NCBI RefSeq assembly: GCF_004136015.1
Contig: NZ_CP024866.1
Coordinates: 3,928,227 to 3,992,226, forward strand
Reading direction: 5' to 3'
DNA length: 64,000 bases
DNA from: Pseudomonas sp. ACM7
GTDB taxonomy: Bacteria; Pseudomonadota; Gammaproteobacteria; Pseudomonadales; Pseudomonadaceae
The translations under genes and the position numbers were made by a program. The notes under the pieces were generated by a model that saw only the letters and a list, made by a program, of their open reading frames with translations, did not search any database and was not told the origin of the DNA. Positions 39,621 through 48,746 of the stretch are shown here, piece by piece. How positions within the stretch are numbered: position 1 is the stretch's first letter; each line of letters starts with the position of its first letter.

Positions 39621-40220
39621 ATGCTGGACGAGCTACTGCATCGAGTAAGCAACCACACCCCATGCACATTGGAAACCGATAAACGTTTCCCCGAGGCCGC
39701 AGTGCTGGTGCCCATCACTCGCAGTGACGAACCGGAACTGGTTCTGACCCTGCGCGCCAGCGGGCTCTCGACCCATGGCGGCGAAGTCGCCTTTCCCGGC
39801 GGGCGGCGCGACCCCGAAGACCCTGATCTGATTTTCACCGCCCTGCGCGAAGCCGAAGAAGAAATCGGCCTGCCGCCGGGGCTGGTCGAAGTGATCGGCC
39901 CGCTGAGCCCGTTGATCTCCCTGCACGGCATCAAGGTCACACCCTATGTCGGTGTGATTCCGGACTTTGTCGAGTACCGGGCCAACGATGCCGAGATCGC
40001 CGCAGTCTTCAGCGTACCGCTGGAGTTCTTCCGCAAGGATCCGCGCGAACACACCCATCGAATCGATTACCAGGGTCGCAGTTGGTACGTGCCGAGCTAT
40101 CGTTATGGCGAGTACAAAATCTGGGGCCTGACGGCGATTATGATCGTCGAGTTGATCAACCTGCTCTATGACGCCAAAATCAGTCTGCATCAACCACCCC
40201 AAACGTTTATCAACACCTGA
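39621..40220 (+). CDS. nudL: CoA pyrophosphatase, Nudix NudL family
   Basis: Hydrolyses CoA and its derivatives to 3',5'-ADP and 4'-phosphopantetheine. The 199-residue protein has the NudL/UPF0035 signature [18 protein letters not shown] immediately followed by the Nudix helix [11 protein letters not shown], and the CoA-family stretch [11 protein letters not shown] upstream. The ATG at 39621 has GAGAAG 5-10 nt before it and lies only 24 nt after the MITE-like element. A carbonic-anhydrase gene follows. Confidence 0.92.
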   Translation: MLDELLHRVSNHTPCTLETDKRFPEAAVLVPITRSDEPELVLTLRASGLSTHGGEVAFPGGRRDPEDPDLIFTALREAEEEIGLPPGLVEVIGPLSPLISLHGIKVTPYVGVIPDFVEYRANDAEIAAVFSVPLEFFRKDPREHTHRIDYQGRSWYVPSYRYGEYKIWGLTAIMIVELINLLYDAKISLHQPPQTFINT

Positions 40221-40288
40221 AGCCATCGCCCGTATGGCGTGAACCCCGCTTTTTGCAAGTGAGCCTGCCTGGCCTTGAGGACAATAAG

Positions 40289-40813
40289 ATGAAATATCTC
40301 CTGGGCGACGCCCGCGTCGAAACCCATCCGCAGAGCTGGGTCGCACCCAATGCCGTGCTGGTGGGTAAGGTCAAACTGGAAGAGGGCGCTAACGTCTGGT
40401 TCAACGCTGTGCTGCGTGGCGACAACGAACTGATCCTGATCGGCAAGAACAGCAACGTCCAGGATGGTACGGTGATGCACACCGACATGGGTTACCCGCT
40501 GACCATCGGCACCGGCGTGACCATCGGCCATAACGCCATGCTTCATGGCTGCACGGTGGGCGATTACAGCTTGATCGGGATTAACGCGGTGATCCTCAAC
40601 GGCGCGAAAATCGGCAAGAACTGCATCATCGGCGCCAACTCGCTGATCGGTGAGGGCAAGGAGATTCCAGACGGTTCGCTGGTCATGGGTTCCCCCGGCA
40701 AAGTGGTGCGCGAGCTGACCGAGCCGCAGAAAAAAATGCTGGAGGCCAGCGCTGCTCACTATGTGCATAACTCGCAACGGTATGCCCGCGATCTGGTTGA
40801 GCAGGAAGAATGA
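40289..40813 (+). CDS. Gamma-class carbonic anhydrase / YrdA-like hexapeptide protein
   Basis: Left-handed beta-helix trimer protein of 174 residues. Hexapeptide repeats run through the sequence (for example [44 protein letters not shown]). The zinc ligands of gamma-carbonic anhydrases are present as H64 (MHTDMG), H81 and H86 (GHNAMLHG). Many such proteins bind metal without clear hydratase activity. The ATG at 40289 follows GAGG (40277-40280). The stop overlaps the next ATG as ATGA. Confidence 0.88.
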   Translation: MKYLLGDARVETHPQSWVAPNAVLVGKVKLEEGANVWFNAVLRGDNELILIGKNSNVQDGTVMHTDMGYPLTIGTGVTIGHNAMLHGCTVGDYSLIGINAVILNGAKIGKNCIIGANSLIGEGKEIPDGSLVMGSPGKVVRELTEPQKKMLEASAAHYVHNSQRYARDLVEQEE

Positions 40814-41025
40814 GCACGCCCGAGCGCCCGGTTCGATCGCCTTGTGTGAATATCTGCGCGCTGGACGAGGACGATATTTGCACCGGGTGTCAGCGCACAG
40901 TGGAAGAGATCACGCGCTGGAGCCGGATGGAAAACGAAGAGCGCCGTAAGGTGTTGGGGTTGTGTCATGAGCGGGCGAAGTCGAGCGGGTTACTTTGGAT
41001 GATTAACAAAACGCCTGACCTGTAG
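40810..41025 (+). CDS. DUF1289 cysteine-rich small protein
   Basis: A 71-residue protein with four conserved cysteines, C12, C16, C24 and C27 ([18 protein letters not shown]), followed by R-T-V-E-E-I-x-x-W, the DUF1289 pattern thought to bind a metal or Fe-S centre. The function is unknown. It overlaps the carbonic-anhydrase-like gene by ATGA, so the two are translated together. Its TAG stop (41023-41025) lies inside the left arm of the hairpin that follows. Confidence 0.88.
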   Translation: MSTPERPVRSPCVNICALDEDDICTGCQRTVEEITRWSRMENEERRKVLGLCHERAKSSGLLWMINKTPDL

Positions 41026-41120
41026 GAGCTGACGAGTGCAACGAGGCTGCGATCTTTTGATCTTGCCTTTATAAAACAACGTCAAAAGATCGCAGCCTCG
41101 TTGCACTCGTCAGCTCCTAC
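41022..41120. repeat. Type-B palindrome hairpin (39-bp perfect arms)
   Basis: 41022-41060 (GTAGGAGCTGACGAGTGCAA...) is perfectly complementary to 41082-41120. Compared with 30465-30558, two positions differ (GTCGAGTGAAAC to GACGAGTGCAAC) and both arms changed together. Its first bases provide the DUF1289 stop codon. Confidence 0.9.
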
Positions 41121-41160
41121 GGTACTCTGTGCGCCAAATTGACAGGTATCCCGCCGCCTC

Positions 41161-41628
41161 ATGTTCTTCCTGATCGCTTACATCAGCAGCGTCGTGCTGA
41201 TCAACTACGCCTTTTCCACTGCCCCGCACCTGGACATCATCTGGTCGGCCTGGGGTGGTTTGGTGTTCGTTTTGCGCGATATGGTGCAAACCCGTTTCGG
41301 CCATGGTGCGATCGCGGCGATGCTGGCGGCGCTGGTGTTGTCTTACGTGACGTCCGATCCCTCCATCGCGCTGGCCAGCGCCACGGCGTTCGCGGTATCC
41401 GAATGCATCGATTGGCTGGTGTTCAGCATCACCAAGCGTCCCTTGCACGACCGCCTGTGGATAAGTTCGGCCCTGAGCATTCCGCTCGATACCTTCATCT
41501 TCTTCGGCATGATCGATGCGTTCACTCCAGGCGTGATCCTCACTGCCATGGGCTCGAAGTTCGTGGGCGTGACCATTGTCTGGATCGCAATGGCCTGGCG
41601 TCTGCGCAAGAACGCGATTCCCGGCTAA
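41161..41628 (+). CDS. VUT/YhhQ-family membrane protein (queuosine-precursor transporter type)
   Basis: Integral membrane protein of 155 residues with about five spans (FFLIAYISSVVLINYAF, LDIIWSAWGGLVFVLRD, AAMLAALVLSYV, LWISSALSIPLDTFIFFGMI, VGVTIVWIAMAWRL). The family mark is SECIDWLVFSITKRPLHDRLWISSALSIPLDTFIFF. YhhQ in E. coli imports queuosine precursors, so the same role is inferred. It is shorter than E. coli YhhQ (221 residues). No strong ribosome site precedes the ATG. Confidence 0.8.
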   Translation: MFFLIAYISSVVLINYAFSTAPHLDIIWSAWGGLVFVLRDMVQTRFGHGAIAAMLAALVLSYVTSDPSIALASATAFAVSECIDWLVFSITKRPLHDRLWISSALSIPLDTFIFFGMIDAFTPGVILTAMGSKFVGVTIVWIAMAWRLRKNAIPG

Positions 41629-41728
41629 AGCCAAACCCCTCGGTTCATGTAAAATGCCGCGCTTTCTCCCCCATGGGAAGCGCGCCAGGCGCAGCTACCC
41701 TCGATGATCCGCTTCTTGAGGACCTGAG

Positions 41729-42910
41729 ATGACCCGTATCGGAACTCCATTGTCGCCAACCGCGACCCGCGTATTGCTGTGTGGCTGTGGCGAGTTGGGC
41801 AAGGAAGTGGTGATCGAGCTGCAACGCCTGGGCGTTGAAGTGATTGCCGTGGATCGCTACGCCAATGCGCCTGCCATGCAGATCGCCCATCGCAGCCATG
41901 TGATCAACATGCTCGACGGCGCCGCTCTGCGTGCGGTGATCGAAGCCGAAAAACCGCATTTCATCGTGCCGGAAATCGAAGCCATTGCCACCGCGACCCT
42001 CGTGGAGCTGGAAGCCGAAGGCTTCACCGTGATCCCGACCGCTCGCGCCGCGCAGCTGACCATGAACCGCGAAGGCATCCGTCGCCTGGCCGCTGAAGAG
42101 CTGGACCTGCCCACCTCGCCGTACCACTTCGCCGACACCTTCGAGGATTACAGCAAGGCAGTCCAGGACCTGGGCTTCCCATGTGTGGTTAAACCGGTGA
42201 TGAGCTCGTCGGGCAAAGGCCAGAGCCTGCTGCGTAGCGTCGATGACGTGCAGAAAGCCTGGGATTACGCTCAAGAAGGCGGCCGCGCCGGTAAAGGCCG
42301 CGTGATCGTCGAAGGCTTTATCGACTTCGACTACGAAATCACCCTGTTGACCGTGCGTCACGTTGGCGGCACTACGTTCTGCGCGCCAGTCGGCCACCGT
42401 CAGGAGAAGGGCGACTATCAGGAATCCTGGCAGCCACAAGCGATGAGTCCGATTGCCTTGGCCGAATCCGAGCGCGTTGCCAAAGCCGTCACTGAAGCCT
42501 TGGGTGGCCGTGGTCTGTTTGGTGTTGAGCTGTTCATCAAAGGCGATCAAGTCTGGTTCAGCGAAGTCTCGCCGCGTCCACATGACACCGGTCTGGTGAC
42601 GTTGATTTCCCAGGACCTGTCGCAGTTTGCGCTGCACGCACGGGCGATTCTGGGCCTGCCGATTCCATTGATCCGTCAGTTCGGCCCATCGGCTTCGGCG
42701 GTGATTCTGGTGGAAGGGCAGTCGACTCAGACGGCTTTCGCCAATCTTGGTGCTGCGTTGAGCGAGCCGGATACAGCGTTGCGTCTGTTCGGCAAGCCTG
42801 AGGTGAATGGTCAGCGTCGGATGGGTGTGGCGTTGGCGCGTGATGAGTCAATTGACGCGGCTCGTGCTAAAGCGACCCGTGCTTCTCAGGCTGTTGTTGT
42901 AGAGTTGTAA
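41729..42910 (+). CDS. purT: Formate-dependent GAR transformylase
   Basis: Converts GAR to formyl-GAR with formate and ATP, bypassing folate-dependent PurN. The 393-residue ATP-grasp protein starts [27 protein letters not shown], then [28 protein letters not shown] (nucleotide binding), [18 protein letters not shown] and the metal-site [20 protein letters not shown] at 41717-41720 precedes the ATG. It is monocistronic here. Confidence 0.96.
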   Translation: MTRIGTPLSPTATRVLLCGCGELGKEVVIELQRLGVEVIAVDRYANAPAMQIAHRSHVINMLDGAALRAVIEAEKPHFIVPEIEAIATATLVELEAEGFTVIPTARAAQLTMNREGIRRLAAEELDLPTSPYHFADTFEDYSKAVQDLGFPCVVKPVMSSSGKGQSLLRSVDDVQKAWDYAQEGGRAGKGRVIVEGFIDFDYEITLLTVRHVGGTTFCAPVGHRQEKGDYQESWQPQAMSPIALAESERVAKAVTEALGGRGLFGVELFIKGDQVWFSEVSPRPHDTGLVTLISQDLSQFALHARAILGLPIPLIRQFGPSASAVILVEGQSTQTAFANLGAALSEPDTALRLFGKPEVNGQRRMGVALARDESIDAARAKATRASQAVVVEL

Positions 42911-42924
42911 ACCGAGTCGCGGCT

Positions 42925-43019
42925 ATCGCGAGCAAGCTCGCTCCCACATGGGAATTGGGGTGTACACACAATCTGTGGCCAACCAAGAACCCTGTGGGAG
43001 CGAGCTTGCTCGCGATGGC
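42925..43019. repeat. REP pair, back-to-back orientation
   Basis: TCGCGAGCAAGCTCGCTCCC (from 42925) and TGTGGGAGCGAGCTTGCTCG (from 42993) lie about 45 nt apart with the order of halves reversed compared with the other pairs, between convergent purT and the MFS gene. Confidence 0.85.
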
Positions 43020-43025
43020 GATCTG

Positions 43026-44342
43026 TCAGGCAACCCGATTCAGATCGTTATTGCGCGTTTCCTTCAGGCACAGCACAGCAATCAAGCTCAGCACAGCCGC
43101 CCCCGACACATACCCGCCGACATAACTCAAACCGCCCATCGCCACCAGCTTCTGTGCGAAGAACGGTGCCGCCGAGGCCCCGACAATGCCGCCCAGGTTG
43201 TAGGCCGCCGATGCACCGGTATAGCGCACGTGGGTTGGAAACAGCTCCGGCAGCAGCGCGCCCATCGGCGCAAACGTCACGCCCATCAGAAACAGCTCGA
43301 TGCACAGGAACAGCGCCACGCCCCAGGTCGAACCTTGGGTCAGCAGCGGTTCCATCAGGAAGCCGGACAGAATCGCCAGCACACCGCCGATGATCAGCAC
43401 CGGTTTGCGCCCGTATCGATCACTGGCCCAGGCCGACAGCGGCGTAGCGGCGGCCATGAACAGCACGGCGAAGCACAGCAGCGCGAGGAAGGTCTCGCGG
43501 GTGTAGCCGAGCGTCGACACGCCATAACTCAGCGAAAACACTGTCGAGATATAGAACAGCGCGTAGCACACCACCATCGCCCCGGCACCCAGCAACATCG
43601 GCGCCCAGTATTGGCTGAACAGCTCGACCAGCGGGATCTTCACCCGCTCCTGGCGTGCCATTGCATTGGCAAATACCGGCGTTTCGTGAAGCTTGAGGCG
43701 CACGTACAGACCGACCATCACCAGCGCGGCACTGAGCAGGAACGGAATCCGCCAGCCCCACGAGCGGAACTGCTCGTCGTTCAGGGTCATGGCCAGCGTA
43801 AGAAACAGGCCGTTGGCCGCGAGGAAGCCGATCGAGGGGCCAAGCTGCGGGAACATGCCGAACCAGGCGCGTTTGCCCTTCGGCGCATTCTCCGTCGCCA
43901 GCAACGCAGCGCCGCCCCATTCACCGCCCAGTCCCAGGCCTTGGCCGAAGCGCAGCACGCAGAGCAGAATCGGCGCCCAGGCCCCGATGCTGTCGTAACC
44001 CGGGAGCACGCCGATCAGCGTGGTGCATACGCCCATCAGCAGCAGCGAGGCAACCAGCGTCGATTTGCGCCCGATGCGGTCACCGAAGTGGCCGAAAAGC
44101 GCCGATCCTAGCGGTCGAGCAAGGAAGGCGATGCCGAAGGTGAGGAACGCCGACAGCATCTGGGCCGTGCCGGAGGTCTGCGGAAAAAATACCGGACCGA
44201 TCACCAGCGCAGCGGCAGTGGCATAGACGTAGAAGTCGTAGAACTCGATGGCGGTGCCGATGAAACTCGCGGTGGCCACGCGGGTGGCGGAGTTCGTCGG
44301 TTGCGCAGGCGCGGTGTCGTTATAAGTCGTGCTGGTCGTCAT
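43026..44342 (-). CDS. MFS transporter, metabolite:H+ symporter (MHS) family
   Basis: Inner-membrane proton symporter of 438 residues with twelve spans. MHS/SP signatures are IEFYDFYVYATAAALVIGP (TM1), GHFGDRIGRKSTLVASLLLMG (loop 2-3), LRFGQGLGLGGEWGGAALLATENAP and the loop 8-9 DRYGRKPVLIIGG. Relatives include ShiA, KgtP and ProP; the substrate cannot be assigned. ATG at 44342 (MTTSTTYND) is chosen over the one seven codons upstream. No catabolic neighbours point to a substrate. Confidence 0.88.
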   Translation of the reverse strand: MTTSTTYNDTAPAQPTNSATRVATASFIGTAIEFYDFYVYATAAALVIGPVFFPQTSGTAQMLSAFLTFGIAFLARPLGSALFGHFGDRIGRKSTLVASLLLMGVCTTLIGVLPGYDSIGAWAPILLCVLRFGQGLGLGGEWGGAALLATENAPKGKRAWFGMFPQLGPSIGFLAANGLFLTLAMTLNDEQFRSWGWRIPFLLSAALVMVGLYVRLKLHETPVFANAMARQERVKIPLVELFSQYWAPMLLGAGAMVVCYALFYISTVFSLSYGVSTLGYTRETFLALLCFAVLFMAAATPLSAWASDRYGRKPVLIIGGVLAILSGFLMEPLLTQGSTWGVALFLCIELFLMGVTFAPMGALLPELFPTHVRYTGASAAYNLGGIVGASAAPFFAQKLVAMGGLSYVGGYVSGAAVLSLIAVLCLKETRNNDLNRVA

Positions 44343-44502
44343 GCAGTTATCCCTGACAGTCATGTGCCCCAGTGGAGCGAATTATTATGGTCGAACACCC
44401 AGGGATGTGGGCTTAACGCAGAGTGCGGGTAGCACTTGGGTATGGCGGGGCTTGGGTAAGCGGCTTGATTATAGGAAGGCGGCTAACGATTCAACAAGGG
44501 CA

Positions 44503-44578
44503 AAAAGATCGCAGCCTTCGGCAGCTCCTACAGGGGAGCGCATTCCAGATGAGCTACACCGAAGGCTGCGATCTTTTA
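44503..44578. repeat. Type-B' palindrome, partly decayed
   Basis: AAAAGATCGCAGCCTTCGG (44503-44521) is complementary to the sequence ending at 44578. The inner AGCTCCTAC half survives only on the left side. It lies upstream of the MFS gene and just after the stop of the CorC-like gene (4 nt away). Confidence 0.8.
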
Positions 44579-44583
44579 GCGAT

Positions 44584-45828
44584 CTATCGTGCAGGTACAA
44601 CCGCTGGGGCCGAACTCGTATGCCAGATCAGTACCCGGCTGACCCGATTGTCTTCCGTCTCCAGAATCTCCAGCCGATAACGCCCGATCTTCAGGCATAC
44701 CGCACTTTCCGGAATCGTCTCCAGCGCCTCGGTCACCAACCCGTTGAGGGTTTTCGGACCGTCGCTCGGCAAGTGCCAGCCCAGGCTCTTGTTCAATTCG
44801 CGAATCGACGCTGCACCTTCGATCACCAGGCGGCCATCGGCCTGTGGATGGATGTGCGGGTTATCCAGGCTGTGCTGGCTTTCGAACTCGCCGACGATTT
44901 CTTCGAGAATGTCTTCCAGAGTCACGACACCGAGCACTTCGCCGTACTCGTCGACCACCATGCCCAGGCGTCGCTGTTGTTTGTGGAAATTCAACAGCTG
45001 CAGTTGCAACGGGGTGCTTTCCGGCACGAAGTAGGGGTCGTGACAGGCTGCCAGCAGTGCTTCTCGGGTCAGACTGGCGTCGGACAGCAGATGGCGGATC
45101 TGCCGGGTATTGAGCACCGCCTCGACGTGGTTGATGTCGCTGTGGAAAACCGGCAAGCGCGTGCGTTTATTGGCGCGAAGCTGCTCGATGATTTCCTCGA
45201 GGGAGTCGTCCAGATTGACCCCATCGACGTCACTGCGTGGCACCAGAATGTCGTTGACCGTGATGTTGTCCAGCGCATGGATGCCTGACAGCGGGTGTGG
45301 GCGGCAGACGGCGTGTTCGTGATCATCGAGCCGATCGTTCGGGGCTTCGTCTTCGCTCTGCTGCACCACTTTGACTTTGCGGGCGAACGGTCGCATCAGC
45401 AACTGGCTTATGCCATTGAGCAACCAGGCGGCGGGATAGATGATTTTCAGTGGCGCACCAAGCAAGGTGTTGCCCAAGGCCAGGACGGCGTCCGGATAAC
45501 GGACGGCGAGGGTGCGCGGCAGGTAGTCGGCGAACACCAGAAGCACGGCGCCAGCCCCCAGGCAGGCCACCCATGGACCGTTTTCCGCCCAGGTGAAAAT
45601 CGCCAGCAAGGTGCTGATGACCACGACCAGTGCGCGGCACAGGGTGTTGCAGAGGATCAGGCTATTGAGCGAAAAGCTCAGCTTTGCCACCGGCTTGTCG
45701 CTCGAACGCGAAGCTGTCCGCTGGGCGAGCAAGTGCTGTTGCGCAGCTTCGATGGCGGTAAACAGCCCCGACCATAAAATCAGCAGGGCCACTACCGCGA
45801 GCATCGGCCCTATGGGCAAGTCGTCCAT
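44584..45828 (-). CDS. CNNM/CorC-HlyC-type transporter (DUF21-CBS-CorC_HlyC)
   Basis: Inner-membrane protein of 414 residues. The N-terminal DUF21/CNNM domain has four hydrophobic segments (VVALLILWSGLFTAIEAAQQH, LILCNTLCRALVVVISTLLAIF, VACLGAGAVLLVFADYLPRTLA, IIYPAAWLLNGISQLLMRPF). Two CBS domains (about 195-320, with VNDILVPRSDVDG and RRLGMVVDEYGEVLGVVTLEDILEEIVGEF) and a CorC_HlyC domain follow. The family is tied to Mg/Co efflux. It lies 12 nt after the CcsA-like gene and is probably cotranscribed with it. Confidence 0.9.
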   Translation of the reverse strand: MDDLPIGPMLAVVALLILWSGLFTAIEAAQQHLLAQRTASRSSDKPVAKLSFSLNSLILCNTLCRALVVVISTLLAIFTWAENGPWVACLGAGAVLLVFADYLPRTLAVRYPDAVLALGNTLLGAPLKIIYPAAWLLNGISQLLMRPFARKVKVVQQSEDEAPNDRLDDHEHAVCRPHPLSGIHALDNITVNDILVPRSDVDGVNLDDSLEEIIEQLRANKRTRLPVFHSDINHVEAVLNTRQIRHLLSDASLTREALLAACHDPYFVPESTPLQLQLLNFHKQQRRLGMVVDEYGEVLGVVTLEDILEEIVGEFESQHSLDNPHIHPQADGRLVIEGAASIRELNKSLGWHLPSDGPKTLNGLVTEALETIPESAVCLKIGRYRLEILETEDNRVSRVLIWHTSSAPAVVPAR

Positions 45829-45840
45829 TAATGCCGCCCG

Positions 45841-46653
45841 TCAGATATGCAGGATGTATTCACGAACCAGCTTACTGCCGAAATACGCCAGCATCAGCAG
45901 GCAGAAACCGGCGAGGGTCCAGCGAATGGCTTTGTGTCCGCGCCAGCCGAGGCGGTTACGGCCCCAGAGCAGCACGCTGAAAACGATCCAGGCGAGGCAT
46001 GCCAGCAAGGTTTTGTGCACCAGGTGCTGGGCGAACAGGTTGTCGACGAACAGCCAGCCGGAGATCAGCGACAGCGACAGCAGGGTCCAGCCGGCCCAGA
46101 GGAAACCGAACAGCAGGCTTTCCATGGTTTGCAGCGGCGGGAAGTTCTTGATCAGGCCGGACGGATGCTTGTGCTTGAGCTGATGGTCTTGAACCAGCAG
46201 CAGCAACGCCTGGAATACCGCGATGGTGAACATGCCGTAGGCGAGGATCGACAGCAGGATGTGGGCGAGGATGCCCGGTTCTTCGTCGATGATCTGCACT
46301 GTGCCGGCGGGGGCGAACTGTGCGAGCAGCACGGTGGCGGCGCCGAGCGGGAACAGCAATATAAGCAGGTTCTCCACCGGGATCCGCGAGCAGGCCAACA
46401 GCGTCAGGGCAATCACCGCGGCAGCAATCAGGCTGGCGGCGCTGAAAAAATCCAGGCCCAGGCCAATCGGTGTCAGCAGGTGGGTGAACAGGCTGGCGCT
46501 ATGAGCCAGCACGGCGAGCACGCCGAGCGTGACCAGCAGGCGTTTGTTCGCCTTGGCACCGGTGGCCAGACGAGTGCCCTGATAGAGGGTCGCAGCGGCA
46601 TATAAGCAGGCGGCGGCGAGGGTAGTTAGCAAACTGGGTGACAAGGGGAGCAT
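45841..46653 (-). CDS. CcsA/YpjD-like cytochrome c assembly-type membrane protein
   Basis: Inner-membrane protein of 270 residues with about eight spans, related to the heme-handling CcsA/ResC domain. The WxWD-like region is replaced by AGWTLLSLSLISGWLFV, and KTLLACLAWIVFSVLLWGRNRLGWRGHKAIRWTLAGF is the conserved C-terminal block. Members next to ffh in gammaproteobacteria are known as YpjD; their exact role is unsettled. The ATG at 46653 (MLPLSPSLLTTL) has GGGGAG just upstream (read on the minus strand, from 46658). It diverges from ffh. Confidence 0.88.
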   Translation of the reverse strand: MLPLSPSLLTTLAAACLYAAATLYQGTRLATGAKANKRLLVTLGVLAVLAHSASLFTHLLTPIGLGLDFFSAASLIAAAVIALTLLACSRIPVENLLILLFPLGAATVLLAQFAPAGTVQIIDEEPGILAHILLSILAYGMFTIAVFQALLLLVQDHQLKHKHPSGLIKNFPPLQTMESLLFGFLWAGWTLLSLSLISGWLFVDNLFAQHLVHKTLLACLAWIVFSVLLWGRNRLGWRGHKAIRWTLAGFCLLMLAYFGSKLVREYILHI

Positions 46654-46760
46654 AAATCCTGTTAGGCAAGCCCGAAAGGCGCTGAGTTTGGCATAGAACC
46701 CCCGCAGCACGAAAGACCATGCAACCTGACGACGAGGTGTCCGCCAGACGCAGTCTTCGC

Positions 46761-46766
46761 TATAAT
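46761..46766 (+). promoter_or_regulatory. -10 box of the ffh promoter
   Basis: A perfect TATAAT at 46761-46766, about 98 nt before the ffh ATG. No good -35 lies 16-18 nt upstream, so only the -10 is called. Confidence 0.4.
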
Positions 46767-46863
46767 CCGCGACCTGCCCACGCCGCAGGCTCGCCGAGCA
46801 CATGTTTATTCCGGTCTGGGCCGCCATTATCCCGGTCTACACAGGGCCTGAAAGGATCGCGCA

Positions 46864-48240
46864 ATGTTTGAAAACTTAACCGACCGTCTCTCGCAGACGC
46901 TGCGCCATGTCACCGGCAAGGCCAAGCTGACCGAAGACAACATCAAAGACACCCTGCGTGAAGTGCGCATGGCGTTGCTCGAAGCTGACGTCGCCTTGCC
47001 GGTGGTGAAAGACTTCGTCAATTCGGTCAAGGAACGCGCCGTCGGCACCGAGGTGTCGCGCAGCCTGACGCCGGGCCAGGCCTTCGTGAAGATCGTCCAG
47101 GCCGAACTCGAAAGCCTGATGGGCGCGGCCAACGAAGACTTGAACCTGAGCGCCGTTCCTCCGGCCGTCGTGCTGATGGCCGGTTTGCAGGGTGCGGGTA
47201 AAACCACCACAGCCGGCAAACTCGCGCGCTTCCTTAAAGAGCGCAAGAAGAAGTCGGTCATGGTCGTGTCTGCGGACGTTTACCGTCCGGCGGCGATCAA
47301 GCAGCTGGAAATGCTCGCGGGTGAAGTCGGCGTAACCTTCTTCCCGTCCGACCTGAGCCAGAAACCGGTCGACATCGCGCAAGCGGCTATTAAAGAAGCA
47401 AAACTGAAGTTCATCGACGTGGTCATCGTCGATACCGCCGGTCGCCTGCACATCGATGAAGAGATGATGGGCGAGATCAAGGCGCTGCATGCCGCGATCA
47501 ACCCGGTCGAAACCTTGTTCGTGGTCGACGCCATGACCGGCCAGGACGCCGCCAACACGGCCAAGGCCTTCGGCGATGCTCTGCCGCTGACCGGTGTGAT
47601 CCTGACCAAGGTCGACGGCGACGCCCGTGGCGGTGCCGCGCTGTCGGTTCGCGCCATCACCGGCAAGCCGATCAAGTTCATCGGTATGGGCGAGAAGAGC
47701 GACGCGCTCGAGCCGTTCCATCCTGAGCGTATTGCTTCGCGCATCCTCGGCATGGGCGACGTGCTCAGTCTGATCGAGCAGGCCGAGCAGACCCTCGACA
47801 AGGACAAGGCCGACAAACTGGCCAAGAAGCTGAAGAAGGGCAAGGGCTTCGACCTCGAAGACTTCCGCGATCAGCTGCAACAGATGAAAAACATGGGCGG
47901 CCTCGGCGGCCTCATGGACAAACTGCCAAACATCGGCGGCATGAACCTGGCGCAGATGGGCAACGCCCAAGGCGCGGCAGAGAAACAATTCAAGCAGATG
48001 GAAGCCATCATCAATTCCATGACCCCGGCCGAGCGCCGCGACCCTGAGATGATCAGCGGTTCGCGCAAACGCCGGATCGCCATGGGTTCCGGCACTCAGG
48101 TGCAGGACATCGGTCGCTTGATCAAGCAGCACAAGCAGATGCAGAAGATGATGAAGAAGTTCTCCGCAAAAGGCGGAATGGCCAAAATGATGCGCGGCAT
48201 GGGCGGTATGTTGCCCGGCGGCGGCATGCCGAGAATGTAA
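46864..48240 (+). CDS. ffh: Signal recognition particle protein Ffh
   Basis: GTPase and signal-sequence-binding subunit of SRP, 458 residues. The N domain is followed by the G domain with G1 GLQGAGKTTT (about 104-113), DTAGRLHID and TKVDGDARGG. The C-terminal M domain is rich in Met (MKNMGGLGGLMDKLPNIGGMNLAQMG; final KMMRGMGGMLPGGGMPRM) and has the RNA-binding SGSRKRRIAMGSG motif. The start is ATG at 46864. The 4.5S RNA gene is not in this window. Confidence 0.97.
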   Translation: MFENLTDRLSQTLRHVTGKAKLTEDNIKDTLREVRMALLEADVALPVVKDFVNSVKERAVGTEVSRSLTPGQAFVKIVQAELESLMGAANEDLNLSAVPPAVVLMAGLQGAGKTTTAGKLARFLKERKKKSVMVVSADVYRPAAIKQLEMLAGEVGVTFFPSDLSQKPVDIAQAAIKEAKLKFIDVVIVDTAGRLHIDEEMMGEIKALHAAINPVETLFVVDAMTGQDAANTAKAFGDALPLTGVILTKVDGDARGGAALSVRAITGKPIKFIGMGEKSDALEPFHPERIASRILGMGDVLSLIEQAEQTLDKDKADKLAKKLKKGKGFDLEDFRDQLQQMKNMGGLGGLMDKLPNIGGMNLAQMGNAQGAAEKQFKQMEAIINSMTPAERRDPEMISGSRKRRIAMGSGTQVQDIGRLIKQHKQMQKMMKKFSAKGGMAKMMRGMGGMLPGGGMPRM

Positions 48241-48389
48241 ATAATTTACGCAGGGGCTTGCCCTTGCACCTCCCACACGGAAGTGGGATCTCCAGCAAAC
48301 CCGCACTTGGCGGGAGCTGACTGGCCGTTTTCAACGACGGCTCTATAGCAAATCTTGATGGCGACTGAAAGGCCGCCGGAAAAAGTCAT

Positions 48390-48417
48390 TTGCAAAAGTC
48401 CGGATATTCCTTAGAAT
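48390..48417 (+). promoter_or_regulatory. Sigma-70-type promoter of the rpsP operon
   Basis: -35 TTGCAA (48390-48395), a 16-nt spacer and -10 TAGAAT (48412-48417), about 72 nt before rpsP. The rest of the ffh-rpsP spacer has small GC-rich inverted repeats (about 48270-48320) but no clear T-tailed terminator. Confidence 0.6.
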
Positions 48418-48489
48418 ATGCGGCCTTTCGGGCACCTATGCCCGCTGTGCCTTTAGATTTGCAGCACCGACTACAGGAACGATGTTCAC

Positions 48490-48741
48490 ATGCTAACAAT
48501 CCGTCTTGCCCTTGGCGGCTCCAAAAAGCGCCCGTTTTACCACTTGACCGTAACCGACAGCCGCAACCCGCGCGACGGTTCGCACAAGGAACAGGTTGGT
48601 TTCTTCAACCCTGTTGCTCGTGGTCAAGAAGTCCGTCTGTCCGTGAACCAAGAGCGCGTAGCCTACTGGCTGAGCGTTGGTGCACAACCTTCTGAGCGTG
48701 TTGCTCAGTTGTTGAAGGACTCGGCTAAGGCTGCGGCCTGA
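48490..48741 (+). CDS. rpsP: 30S ribosomal protein S16
   Basis: Small-subunit protein of 83 residues that binds 16S rRNA and stabilises assembly. The start [30 protein letters not shown] is the S16 signature; the end [14 protein letters not shown] is typical. It is the first gene of the conserved rpsP-rimM-trmD-rplS operon; rimM follows after 5 nt. Confidence 0.97.
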   Translation: MLTIRLALGGSKKRPFYHLTVTDSRNPRDGSHKEQVGFFNPVARGQEVRLSVNQERVAYWLSVGAQPSERVAQLLKDSAKAAA

Positions 48742-48746
48742 GCAAT

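Noticed and set aside
41121..41160. Possible preQ1 riboswitch before the YhhQ-type gene.
   Set aside because: The 40 nt between the hairpin and the ATG are too short and show no preQ1-I/II/III core.
41629..41728. Possible purine-responsive RNA before purT.
   Set aside because: No three-way-junction or recognisable purine-aptamer motif; only a short GC-rich leader is seen.
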